Assembly (NCBI GenBank): GCA_028684935.1
Contig: JAQUEX010000002.1
Location: 15,884 to 49,165 of the forward strand
From: Kiritimatiellia bacterium
GTDB taxonomy: Bacteria; Verrucomicrobiota; Kiritimatiellia; RFP12; UBA1067
DNA length: 33,282 nt
Direction of reading: 5' to 3'
How positions within the stretch are numbered: position 1 is the stretch's first letter; every line of letters begins with the position of its first letter. The position numbers and the translations under genes were made by a program. The notes beneath the pieces are model-generated. The model searched no databases. It was not told where the DNA came from and was given only the letters and a program-made list of their open reading frames with translations. Positions 15,972-24,371 of this stretch are shown here, in pieces.

Positions 15972-16711
15972 AGGCGATCCAGGTCATCTGGCTGCGCGAG
16001 ATCCGGGCTTTCCGGGGGGCCTTCTCCTGCGGGGTGCCGGTGGCGGCGTTTCTGGCCGTCTACGGCTGGACGTTTGTGATGACGCTGCGCAACAACGAAG
16101 GCAGCGTGCTTCAGATTCAGAGCATCTGGGGATTGTCGGCCGCGCCGTGGTTGCCGATCCTGAGCGCCGTGCTGACCATGCGTCTTTTCGCCGAAGAGCG
16201 CGCGACCGGCATGATCGACCTGCTGATGTCCGCGCCGATCCGCGAGCGCGATCTGGTGCTCGGCAAATTTTTCTCCGCCATGACCGTCATGGCCGTGACG
16301 TTGGGGTTGTCGCTGCTGGTTCCGACGCTGCTCTTGCCCGCGTTATCTGCACCGCTGCTGACGCCGGCCAGCGCGGCCGCGATCGCCGCGACCGCCCTCA
16401 TCCTGCTGTTGCAAGCCTCGGCTTGGTGCGCGGCGGGCACGATGATCTCGGTGCTTTTCCGCAACCAGGCGGCCGCAGCCGTCAGTTCGTTGATCGTGTG
16501 CAGCGCGTTGCCGATCGCGGTCTACGCGGCGATCCTGACGTGGATGCCCGGCCTGCGCGCGCAGGTGGCCTGGATGCCGCTGCTGGTTCATGTGTATGAT
16601 TTTTCCACCGGTCTCTTTTCGACCGCCGTGATCGCGCTGTATGTCGCGGCCACGCTGTTTTTCCTGTTTGCCTGCTCCAAACTGCTGGCGCTGCTGCGCC
16701 TGCGGGGATGA
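15968..16711 (+). CDS. ABC-2 type transporter permease, GldF-like
   Basis: This is a 247-residue inner-membrane permease with about six predicted spans. After a short amphipathic start (MKAIQVIWLREIRAF), the spans begin near residues 22, 57, 100, 135, 170 and 215. The FAEERATGMIDLLMSAPI segment between spans two and three is the typical cytoplasmic loop of ABC-2 permeases. It is coupled to the ATPase by a four-base ATGA overlap and is followed at once by the GldG-like gene. The three together form a GldA-GldF-GldG type module. What it moves is unknown. Confidence 0.9.
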   Translation: MKAIQVIWLREIRAFRGAFSCGVPVAAFLAVYGWTFVMTLRNNEGSVLQIQSIWGLSAAPWLPILSAVLTMRLFAEERATGMIDLLMSAPIRERDLVLGKFFSAMTVMAVTLGLSLLVPTLLLPALSAPLLTPASAAAIAATALILLLQASAWCAAGTMISVLFRNQAAAAVSSLIVCSALPIAVYAAILTWMPGLRAQVAWMPLLVHVYDFSTGLFSTAVIALYVAATLFFLFACSKLLALLRLRG

Positions 16712-16715
16712 TGAT

Positions 16716-18218
16716 GTGAGAAAATCGAACCTCTCTATCGAAACCGCACCCTCGGGACGATTCGTCCTGAAGGTCTCTACGATGCTGGCCATCGCGCTGG
16801 GCGGCGTGCTCTGCCTGTTGGCCGTGGTGCTGGCCTATCGCACCGCGTGGGTATGGGAGGTGAACGTCGGTCAGGTCACGCAGGTGTCTGAGCGCACGCG
16901 CGACATCCTAGCCGATACGCAGGGCGCGCTCCGCATCACCTGCTTCATGGACCGCCGCCACCCGATGTTCCGTCCGGTTTCCCGTCTGTTGCGCGGGCTG
17001 CGGCAGGCCTCGCGCAGCGTGGCCGGTGCCGACATCGTCATCGCCTATGTCGACCCGCGGTGGGACTTGGCTCGCGCCGGCCAGCTCGCGACATTGGGAG
17101 TCCCGGAGAACGCACTGTTGCTGGAGCGGCAGCGGCGCCGGCTGATTGTGACGCTCGACGAAATGGTCGCGCAACGTTCGCTGTTGCGGTCGCGTGAAGA
17201 GCTGAACACGCGCAGCCACCGTGAGTTGGGTGTTTTCAGAGGGGAGAGCGTCTGCGCGGCGGCGATCGCGCGTCTGGCGCTGCCTTTTGAGCGGGCGACC
17301 GTTTACTGGCTGCAGGGGCATGGCGAGGTGCGGTTTGACGATTACGACGACCTGCATGGTTTTTCGGATATCGCACGCGAGCTGAACCGCAGCGGCTTTG
17401 ACCTGAAAGCGTTGGCGTTGCCCGGCCTCAGCCGGCTCCCTGAAGACTGCCAGCTGCTGGTGATCGCCGGGGCGCGGTATGCGCTGGCCCCGGAAGAACT
17501 CACGGTGCTGGACGCCTATCTGCAGAGCGGCGGACGGCTGCTCTATCTGGCGGCTGCGAACGTGACCACCGGTGTGGAACGTATTCTTGCCGAATGGGGT
17601 ATCGGGGTTCTGCCCTTCTTTGCGACCGGTCCGCAGACCCTTTCCGGGCATGAGGTTGTCGTCTCCTGTTTTGCCGACCACGTGATCACGCGCGAGCTCA
17701 AGAATGCCTCGCTGGTTTTCAATGACGCCCATTGCCTGCGCGCGCTGGCCGAGCCGTCGGCCCCGGCCGGTGCCGATCAACCGAAGGTGACGCTGCTGGC
17801 ATCGACCGACGCCAGCGGATGGGGCGAAAGCAAACCGGACGTTTTCCCGCGCCGCTTCGATCCGCAGATCGAACCGCTTGGGCCGGTGGCGGTGGCTGCG
17901 GTGTCCGAGCGTGGCGGCAATGTCGCCAAGGATGTCGCCTTCCGGCCGACGCGGCTGTGCGTGATCGGCGAGACCGATTTTGTCATGAACGGCATGCTGG
18001 CCTCGCGCGCGAATGCCAACCGCGATTTTTTCCTGAACGCCGTGGCCTGGCTGGCCGGCATCGACATGGGCTCCGCGCCCTCTCTGGGTGGCGACGCCAC
18101 GCTGGTCACAGGATTCGCGCGGCGTGACTGGATCATGTTCATGGCGGGAGCCGCGGGCGTCGTGCCGCTCTGCGTCTTCCTGGCGTTCTGTCTGGCATCA
18201 CTGAGAGCGAGGCGGTAG
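16716..18218 (+). CDS. GldG-like ABC-transporter auxiliary protein
   Basis: This 500-residue protein resembles the GldG/ABC_transp_aux family. It has an N-terminal span at about residues 30-50 (MLAIALGGVLCLLAVVLAYR), a large periplasmic part and a C-terminal span (WIMFMAGAAGVVPLCVFLAF). The periplasmic part contains ERATVYWLQGHGEV and LLVIAGARYALAPEELTVLDAYLQSGGRLLY, the segments I would expect in this family. The start is taken as GTG at 16716, with GGGG eight bases upstream and four bases after the permease stop; no ATG fits better. In known systems GldA, GldF and GldG form one exporter, but gliding genes are absent from this window. It probably partners the permease and the DUF4340 protein. 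Confidence 0.85.
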   Translation: MRKSNLSIETAPSGRFVLKVSTMLAIALGGVLCLLAVVLAYRTAWVWEVNVGQVTQVSERTRDILADTQGALRITCFMDRRHPMFRPVSRLLRGLRQASRSVAGADIVIAYVDPRWDLARAGQLATLGVPENALLLERQRRRLIVTLDEMVAQRSLLRSREELNTRSHRELGVFRGESVCAAAIARLALPFERATVYWLQGHGEVRFDDYDDLHGFSDIARELNRSGFDLKALALPGLSRLPEDCQLLVIAGARYALAPEELTVLDAYLQSGGRLLYLAAANVTTGVERILAEWGIGVLPFFATGPQTLSGHEVVVSCFADHVITRELKNASLVFNDAHCLRALAEPSAPAGADQPKVTLLASTDASGWGESKPDVFPRRFDPQIEPLGPVAVAAVSERGGNVAKDVAFRPTRLCVIGETDFVMNGMLASRANANRDFFLNAVAWLAGIDMGSAPSLGGDATLVTGFARRDWIMFMAGAAGVVPLCVFLAFCLASLRARR

Positions 18219-18227
18219 GCAACGGTT

Positions 18228-20075
18228 ATGGGTAATCGCCGGATCATTCTGTTCTTGCTGACGGCCATCGCGGCCTGTTCGCTGCTCCTCTGGGCGCTGC
18301 ACCAGCGACAGCGGGATTTCGCGGTTCGGGACAAGGCGCGCCCCAACTTGATCGACGAGGCTCTGGGCCGCGTGGAGCGCCTGACGATCGACCGGGGCGA
18401 CACGCGGATCGGCCTCGCGCTGACGGGGGAGCGCTGGTGCCTAACCGCGCCCTTTCCCGCTCAGGTCGAGCAGGGGACGGTGGCGCGGTTGCTCGACGCT
18501 TTTGAAACCGTACGCATCCATGACGTCCTCGCGTTCCATGAGCTTCGCAAGCGCGAGCTGTCGCTGCGCGAATTCGGCCTGGCTCCGGCCCGTATCCATG
18601 TGATGCTGGAGGGCTCGCAGCGGCGCCAGGAGATCCTGCTCGGCGCGTTCACACCGCTCGGCAACGAACTGTACGTGCGTGCGAACGGGACCGATCACAT
18701 CCTGGTGGTGCCGGCCGCGCTGCACGATGCGATCCCGCGCACGGCGGACGACCTCCGGTCTCGCAAGTTGGTGTACGGCCCGCGCAGCGCGGTACGAACG
18801 CTGGAGATCCGCGCCCCCGGCAGCCCGTTCATCACGCTCGCCAAAGAGTCCGGCACGTGGCGGCTGGTCCAGCCGGCGACGGCCCCCGCCGATGACGACA
18901 CAGTCAACGCGTTGCTGGACACGCTGTACGAGGCACGGCTTTCGCACTTTGTTTGGCCGACCGTTTCCAACGTCATGGATGTGGCCGAGACCGAGACCGC
19001 CCTGAAAACCCGGATGGGCGTGTATGGGCTGGGCATTGATTATGGCGTTCAGATCAGCGTGCAGGAGAACGGCGGCGCACCTCCCGCGAAACTCATATTA
19101 GGCCACACGCTCGACGGCGCCGCGGCACTCTGCTATGCGCTGCTGCCGGACGGAGGAACGATCGGCGCCGTCTCCAACTCGGTCGCCGAAGCGTTCCGAC
19201 TGACAGTCGGCAGCCTGCGCGATCCCCGCCCCTTTTACGGGCCAGCCGCCGGAGTGCGACGGCTACAGATCCATTTGGCTGACACGCTGTTCGTGTTAAC
19301 GCAGACCAACGGCATCTGGCGCTTTGAGGCCCCGGTGGCCGATGCGGCAGACCAGACGGCGGTGCGCGAAACCGTGGAGCGGCTGCTGCGTCTGAAGGCA
19401 GACGCAATCTTTGAAAACGGCACGGAACCCGCTGCGGACTCGCTCGAGCGCGCCCTGCCGCTCAGCCATGTCGAAATCGCCTCCGATCAGGGCGCGTGGC
19501 GGTTTCTGGTCCAGCCCGGCGACCTTGAGAACGCGGTGTATCATCTGGTCTTCACGAATGCGCCCACGGTTTTCAAAATCGCCAGCAGCAATCTGCCGCC
19601 GGCTTTAGTCACCATGGCCGGCGTGTTCAGCCTGCGCGACAAAAGCGTGCTGGCCTTGCCGCGTGCCAGCCTGCGGCGGATCACGGTCAAGCGCGACGAC
19701 GCGCCGGCCGTGGTGACCGTGGAGCGCGACAGCGGCGACGCGCTCTGGCACCTGGGCGAAGGCTCGTCAGGCCGCATCGCCGAAGCGCCACTGCACGCGC
19801 TGATGGCCGGGCTGGAAGACCTGCGGGCCCACCGCATCGAGGGCGTCGGGCTGACGGCCGAGCGCCTCGCGGCCTACGGGCTGAGCACCCCCTGGCTTGA
19901 AATCAGCATCGACGTCGAAGCGCAGGACGCCGTGCGCAAGACACTGCTGATCGGACGCGACGCCGGTTTTGGCAAGCGGTATGCGGCCATACGCGGGCTG
20001 GACGTACTGTTTGTCCTGGACCGCGCCGCGCTGGATATTCTGTCAACCCGTATCGTGGAGCCGCTCACGCCATGA
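18228..20075 (+). CDS. DUF4340 domain protein, membrane-anchored
   Basis: This is a 615-residue protein with one N-terminal span (RIILFLLTAIAACSLLLWAL) and a long periplasmic part built of related beta-rich segments. Segments of the type RLTIDRGDTRIGLALTGERWCLTAP, VRRLQIHLADTLFVLTQTNGIWRF (in part) and LRRITVKRDDAPAVV recur and suggest three or more DUF4340-like repeats. Such genes commonly follow GldG-type genes in many phyla, and this one starts nine bases after the GldG-like stop. Its last four bases overlap the next ATPase gene. The molecular role is undescribed as far as I know; a periplasmic part of the exporter is the likeliest reading. Confidence 0.82.
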   Translation: MGNRRIILFLLTAIAACSLLLWALHQRQRDFAVRDKARPNLIDEALGRVERLTIDRGDTRIGLALTGERWCLTAPFPAQVEQGTVARLLDAFETVRIHDVLAFHELRKRELSLREFGLAPARIHVMLEGSQRRQEILLGAFTPLGNELYVRANGTDHILVVPAALHDAIPRTADDLRSRKLVYGPRSAVRTLEIRAPGSPFITLAKESGTWRLVQPATAPADDDTVNALLDTLYEARLSHFVWPTVSNVMDVAETETALKTRMGVYGLGIDYGVQISVQENGGAPPAKLILGHTLDGAAALCYALLPDGGTIGAVSNSVAEAFRLTVGSLRDPRPFYGPAAGVRRLQIHLADTLFVLTQTNGIWRFEAPVADAADQTAVRETVERLLRLKADAIFENGTEPAADSLERALPLSHVEIASDQGAWRFLVQPGDLENAVYHLVFTNAPTVFKIASSNLPPALVTMAGVFSLRDKSVLALPRASLRRITVKRDDAPAVVTVERDSGDALWHLGEGSSGRIAEAPLHALMAGLEDLRAHRIEGVGLTAERLAAYGLSTPWLEISIDVEAQDAVRKTLLIGRDAGFGKRYAAIRGLDVLFVLDRAALDILSTRIVEPLTP

Positions 20076-20779
20076 CCCAGCCGAGCCCACACGCCCCGCC
20101 TCCGACTGCACCGTTGATCGAATTGACCGGGCTGGAAAAAACCTATGAGGCCGGCGGCACGCTGATCTACGCGCTGCGCGCCACCGACCTTATCGTGCGG
20201 CATGGCGCATTCCTGACCGTGATGGGACCTTCTGGCTCAGGCAAATCCACCCTGCTCAATCTTTTCGGCCTGCTGATGCGTCCCACCGCCGGGACCTATC
20301 TGCTTGAGGGGCGGGCGGTGTCGGGGCTCAACGACGATGCCACCTCAGCGGTCCGCTGCAAGATGATCGGCATGGTCTTCCAGTCCTTCAACCTGTTGTC
20401 GCACCTGACGATCCTCGAGAACGTCTGCGTGCCGATGCAGTATGCCGGCCTCCCGCGCGCCGCGATGCGCCAGCGGGGCAAAGCGTTGCTGGACCGCTTC
20501 GGTCTGGACGGCCGCTACGGTTCGCGCCCCACTCAGCTCTCGGGCGGGCAATGCCAGCGCGTCGCCATCGCGCGCGCGCTGGCCAACGACCCGCCCGTTA
20601 TCTTGGCCGACGAGCCGACCGGCAACCTCGATGAGCAGACCGGTCTGGAGGTGATGGGCATTTTCCAGGAGCTGCACCGCAGCGGCAAGACGATCATCAT
20701 GGTGACGCACAACCCTGCCTACCGCAAATACGCCACGCAGGCGGTCAGCATCCATGACGGGAGGGCCTGCGAAACATGA
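20072..20779 (+). CDS. ABC transporter ATP-binding protein, MacB/LolD type
   Basis: This 235-residue ATPase belongs to the MacB/LolD/FtsE group, whose members drive mechanotransmission transporters and not simple pores. Seen in order are Walker [10 protein letters not shown], the Q-loop region [14 protein letters not shown], the signature [15 protein letters not shown], Walker [13 protein letters not shown] (with a normal Glu) and the switch His in IMVTHNP. The signature Gln-Cys-Gln replaces the usual Gln-Gln-Gln or Gln-Lys-Gln. It overlaps the DUF4340 gene and the permease gene by four bases each (ATGA at both ends), so the three are likely made in fixed ratio. The substrate is unknown; lipoprotein or peptide release are known roles of relatives. 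Confidence 0.95.
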   Translation: MTQPSPHAPPPTAPLIELTGLEKTYEAGGTLIYALRATDLIVRHGAFLTVMGPSGSGKSTLLNLFGLLMRPTAGTYLLEGRAVSGLNDDATSAVRCKMIGMVFQSFNLLSHLTILENVCVPMQYAGLPRAAMRQRGKALLDRFGLDGRYGSRPTQLSGGQCQRVAIARALANDPPVILADEPTGNLDEQTGLEVMGIFQELHRSGKTIIMVTHNPAYRKYATQAVSIHDGRACET

Positions 20780-22050
20780 ACCTGCTGGAAATGAGCGTCA
20801 CCGTTTACGCCAGCCTGACCCGGCACCTGGTGCGGTCGCTGCTGGCCACGCTCGGCATCGTGCTGGGCATCGCGGCGGTCGTGGCCATGCTGGCCATCGG
20901 CGAGGGCGGGCGGCAGGAAGCGCTGCGCCAGATCGAGTCGCAGGGCATCGATAACATCATCCTGCGTTCGGTCAAGCCTGCGGAAGGCAACGCGCAGCAG
21001 ACCACGCGCTCCTACACGCAGCGGTACGGCATCACGCAGCGCGATGTGGAACACATCGAGAGCGTCTTTGAGAATGTGCGGCTGATCGTGCCGGTCATGG
21101 AGGTGCGGCGCGAGATCTATCTGGGCCAGACATCGACCGACATCAAAGCCGTCGCCACCACCCCGGCGTTTCTGGAAGTCTCCCGCTGCCGGCTGGTGGA
21201 CAGCCGCAGCCGATTCCTCGTGCCGACCGACGGCAAGATCCTGGACCCGGTCTGCGTGGTCGGCACCAAGGCCGCGCGCCGTCTTTTCGGCCACCGCGAT
21301 CCGCTCGGACAAGCCGTGGTGATCGGCAACGTCTCGTTCCGCGTGGTGGGCCTTGTGGAGAATCCGGGGGGCGGCCGCATCGGCGGCCAGTTCGAACTCA
21401 ACAACCTCGTCTGCATGCCGCTGGAAACGGCCACTTCGCTCTGGGGCGGCATCACCATCCAGATGCGCCGCGGCATGGCTGAAAAGGTGGATTATGACTT
21501 CCTCTATCTCGCGGCCAAAAACATCGACGCCATCCCCGGCACGGCCGGCCGGCTGCGCACCTACCTGCGCGGCGCTCACGCGCAGGTCGACTACGAGGTG
21601 CAGGTCCCTTACGAACTGTTGCAAAGCGCGCGCCGCACGCAGCGCATATTCACCGTGGTCATGACCTCGATTGCCGCGATCTCCCTGCTGGTGGGCGGCA
21701 TCGGCATCATGAATATCATGCTCGCCAACATTTTCGAGCGGACACGCGAGATCGGCGTGCGCCGGGCTCTCGGCGCGCGCAAGCGCGACATCCTGTGGCA
21801 GTTCCTCGCAGAATCGGTCCTGCTGACCTCCATCGGCGGCGGGCTCGGCGCCGGACTGGGCATCGCGACCGCAGCCGCCGCCGAGATGATCTCGCGCTTG
21901 GGCGGCGAGGCCGGGCTCAAAGCGGTCGTCACCTCCGAATCGCTGATCGTCGCCCTCGCGGTCTCCGTGATCACCGGCATCTCGTTCGGCACGCACCCGG
22001 CCTGGAAAGCCGCCCAGCTCGATCCGCTCACCGCCCTGCGGCACGAGTAG
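20776..22050 (+). CDS. ABC transporter permease, MacB type (FtsX domain)
   Basis: This 424-residue inner-membrane protein has the MacB permease plan: one N-terminal span (about 18-38), a large periplasmic MacB_PCD domain, and three C-terminal spans. The FERTREIGVRRALGARKRDI segment between the second and third spans is diagnostic. E. coli MacB carries ATPase and permease in one chain; here they are separate genes with an ATGA overlap. No MacA-like adaptor or TolC-like channel gene is in the window. Being last in the operon after the DUF4340 gene, it may act with the Gld-type module or only share its regulation. The gene ends 126 bases before the convergent ftsW. Confidence 0.94.
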   Translation: MNLLEMSVTVYASLTRHLVRSLLATLGIVLGIAAVVAMLAIGEGGRQEALRQIESQGIDNIILRSVKPAEGNAQQTTRSYTQRYGITQRDVEHIESVFENVRLIVPVMEVRREIYLGQTSTDIKAVATTPAFLEVSRCRLVDSRSRFLVPTDGKILDPVCVVGTKAARRLFGHRDPLGQAVVIGNVSFRVVGLVENPGGGRIGGQFELNNLVCMPLETATSLWGGITIQMRRGMAEKVDYDFLYLAAKNIDAIPGTAGRLRTYLRGAHAQVDYEVQVPYELLQSARRTQRIFTVVMTSIAAISLLVGGIGIMNIMLANIFERTREIGVRRALGARKRDILWQFLAESVLLTSIGGGLGAGLGIATAAAAEMISRLGGEAGLKAVVTSESLIVALAVSVITGISFGTHPAWKAAQLDPLTALRHE

Positions 22051-22137
22051 GTCAAGCCATGTGAAAAACAAGCATTGAAGCTGCCGCCGACAGACCGCTT
22101 GCCGCCGCACCAAATTAATGCGACAGGCTCAATAAAA

Positions 22138-22169
22138 ACTCTGCGTCTCTCCGCCTCTGCGCCTCTGCG
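22138..22169. repeat. Four tandem octamers, CTCTGCG type, between convergent operons
   Basis: Four consecutive 8-base units (ACTCTGCG, TCTCTCCG, CCTCTGCG, CCTCTGCG) lie between the ftsW stop and the permease stop. They are flanked by AAAAA on one side and TTAAAAA on the other. A very similar CTCTGCGTCTCTGCGCCTCTGCG string is, from memory, a dispersed intergenic repeat in several unrelated bacteria. No hairpin with a U-run is formed, so a terminator role is not shown. The remaining bases of this gap show nothing else clear. Confidence 0.6.
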
Positions 22170-22176
22170 TTAAAAA

Positions 22177-23325
22177 CTACAACTTGATCGTCGCGTTTTT
22201 GACGACCTGCGTATGCAGCCGCTCGTCAAACACATCGACATGCCGCCCGATATTCATCAATGTGCCAATGGCCAGCATGGCCGTCACCAGATTCGTCCCG
22301 CCATAGCTCATGAACGGCAAGGCCAATCCTTTGGTGGGCAGGCATCCGGTCACGACGCCGATATTGAACGCCGCCTGAAACACCAGCAGCAGCGTCATCC
22401 CAAATGCCAGAAAGCGCCCGAGCCGATCCGGCGCGCGCAGGCTGATGAGCATGCCGCACACCAGGATCACCACGTAGGCCGCGATGACGCTGATTGAAAA
22501 GATGAAGCCGAACTCCTCGCCGCCGATGGCATAAATGAAGTCGGTGTGCGCCTCTGGCAGGTAGTTGTATTTCTGGATGCTCTGATTAAAGCCGACGCCC
22601 CACGGCCCGCCATTCTCAAACGCCAGCAGCGCCTGCTTCAACTGATAGGCGGCGGACGACCCGCTCTCCTCGCCGTGCAGCCACGCCGTGATGCGTTCCA
22701 TCCGGTTGGCGTTGGCCATCACAAAGGCCCCGACCACCGAGACGCCCGCCACGCCGAAAAACAGCAGATAGATGATGCGGGTGCCGGCCACAAACATCAA
22801 CGCGCCGCCAGCCACGCACACCACCATCGTCGCGCCGAAATCCGGCTCCATGACCAGCAGTCCGGCAATGACAACGAGCCCGAGCGCAGGGAAAACGGCG
22901 CCTTTCCAAAACTGGCGCACGCACCGTCCGATACGGTCCATCCAGACGCTCATCGCCACCACGGTGAGCACCTTCGCGAATTCGCTCGGCTGCATGCGCA
23001 ACGGGCCCAGATTGAGCCAGCGGTAACTGCCCTTGACCTTGCTGCCGATCACAGGAACGAACACCAAGAGCAAGGCTGTCACCACCATCAGGTAGAAGCC
23101 GACGCTCAGCGCCGGCGTCTCCTTCCACCAATGGTAATCAAAGCGGGTGGCGGCAAACACCACCACAAACGACACGCCGAGCCACATCAACTGACGTCTA
23201 ACAAAAAAGTGCGGGTCGGCATATAAGCCTTGAGCCCGCACCGCGCTGGCCGTAGCCAGCAGAACAATTCCTAGACCCAGTAGCGCGACGACGGTGAGTG
23301 CCAGAGTAGTCAGCGTCTTGCGCAT
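22177..23325 (-). CDS. ftsW: Peptidoglycan glycosyltransferase FtsW (SEDS family)
   Basis: This is a 382-residue polytopic protein that polymerises lipid II at the division septum together with FtsI. Many spans are evident. Family markers are RWLNLGPLRMQPSEFAK (residue 105 region), the EPDFGATMV segment with the catalytic-type Asp, LPEAHTDFIYAIGGEEFG, and GLALPFMSYGG. The last, and the position in the dcw cluster, point to FtsW more than RodA. It starts 14 bases after the LysM lipoprotein gene. It is the last gene of the cluster here: murG, murC and ftsQAZ do not follow, and the next gene is convergent. The tail after the last span is about 20 residues. Confidence 0.93.
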   Translation of the reverse strand: MRKTLTTLALTVVALLGLGIVLLATASAVRAQGLYADPHFFVRRQLMWLGVSFVVVFAATRFDYHWWKETPALSVGFYLMVVTALLLVFVPVIGSKVKGSYRWLNLGPLRMQPSEFAKVLTVVAMSVWMDRIGRCVRQFWKGAVFPALGLVVIAGLLVMEPDFGATMVVCVAGGALMFVAGTRIIYLLFFGVAGVSVVGAFVMANANRMERITAWLHGEESGSSAAYQLKQALLAFENGGPWGVGFNQSIQKYNYLPEAHTDFIYAIGGEEFGFIFSISVIAAYVVILVCGMLISLRAPDRLGRFLAFGMTLLLVFQAAFNIGVVTGCLPTKGLALPFMSYGGTNLVTAMLAIGTLMNIGRHVDVFDERLHTQVVKNATIKL

Positions 23326-23339
23326 GGAGCCGTCTCGTG

Positions 23340-24371
23340 TTACTGCACGCCGCCAGGGATCTTCAGGACCGTCCCCGCCTTGAGCTCAGATGAGGTCAGA
23401 TTGTTCAGCGCTTTCAGGTCGCTCGGGCTGACACCCCAGCGGATTGCCACCGCATAGAGATCTTCACCCTCTTTGACCGTATAGGTCTGGACATTCGGAT
23501 CAGCCGCGGCAGCCGGGGCGGGTGCATCAATCTTCACCGGCGCACTCTCGACCGGCGCCACGGGCGCGGCGGTCTCGACGGCAGCCGGGGCCGGCGCGGG
23601 CGCGGGCGGCGGCGCAACAACCGTCTCCTTCGGCTTCACCTCTGACGCTTTAGGCGCAGCGGCCGTCGCCTTGGGCGCGGCCATCTTCGGCGCGGCAGCG
23701 GTGGCGGCAGCCTTGGCCGTCGCGGCAGGCTTCTTGGTCGCGCCCACGATCTTCAGCTTCTGGCCAACCACAATCTTGTCACTCTTCAGTCCGTTGACCG
23801 CGCGCAGATCCGCCGTCTTGATACCGTGGCGGTAGGCAATCACGGAGAGCGAGTCGCCCGGCTTGACCACATAGGTTATCGCCGGCCCGGACACGGCCGC
23901 TGTGCTCGTCGCCGTCTTCGGTGCTGAAACCTTCGGCGCGCTCACGCGAGGCGCCCGCGGCGTCGCCACCGGAACCTGGCGCACATGGCCCAAATCGACC
24001 TGCCCCGGGAGCTGGATCACTTGGCCGATGCGCAGACGGTTGGGCGAGATGCCGGGATTCACCGCCACCACATCCTGCCAGCGCAGACTGTACTTGTAGG
24101 CCACAGAGGAAATCGTGTCGCCCTTTTGAATCGTGTAAGGCGTCGTGCTCGGCACCGTCGGCAGGACAGCGGGTGCCGTCTCGACCACCGGCATCGTCTC
24201 GACCGGGGCGGCGGGCTCCAGCGTCTGAACCTCGACCGGCGGCAAATCGCCGTCCGGCACCTGGGTCACGGTGTGATCCTTCGGCTTTCCAAACATACCG
24301 CATCCTTGCAGCAGGAGGCATCCCGCCACCAGATTCGCGCCTACTGCAACACGCATGATTTGACGATTCAT
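23340..24371 (-). CDS. Lipoprotein with three LysM peptidoglycan-binding domains
   Basis: This 343-residue protein probably binds peptidoglycan from the periplasmic side of a membrane. The N-terminus has a lipoprotein signal with lipobox LQGC, making Cys24 the likely lipidated residue (an earlier LVAGC at 14-18 is less likely). LysM domains lie at about 79-123 (YTIQKGDTISSVAYKYSL), 167-209 (YVVKPGDSLSVIAYRHGI) and 297-339 (YTVKEGEDLYAVAIRWGV). They are joined by long linkers rich in Ala, Pro and Lys. No catalytic domain is seen. Its ATG overlaps the murD stop (ATGA) with AAGGAG upstream, and ftsW follows 14 bases later. Coupled expression with division genes suggests a septal or wall-anchoring role. 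Confidence 0.9.
   Translation of the reverse strand: MNRQIMRVAVGANLVAGCLLLQGCGMFGKPKDHTVTQVPDGDLPPVEVQTLEPAAPVETMPVVETAPAVLPTVPSTTPYTIQKGDTISSVAYKYSLRWQDVVAVNPGISPNRLRIGQVIQLPGQVDLGHVRQVPVATPRAPRVSAPKVSAPKTATSTAAVSGPAITYVVKPGDSLSVIAYRHGIKTADLRAVNGLKSDKIVVGQKLKIVGATKKPAATAKAAATAAAPKMAAPKATAAAPKASEVKPKETVVAPPPAPAPAPAAVETAAPVAPVESAPVKIDAPAPAAAADPNVQTYTVKEGEDLYAVAIRWGVSPSDLKALNNLTSSELKAGTVLKIPGGVQ

Noticed and set aside
15243-22050. Gliding-motility operon
   Set aside because: Only GldA/F/G-like parts are present, and these occur in many non-gliding bacteria; no other gliding or type IX secretion gene is in the window.
22051-22137. Intrinsic terminator between the permease and ftsW
   Set aside because: No GC-rich stem followed by a run of uridines was found on either strand.
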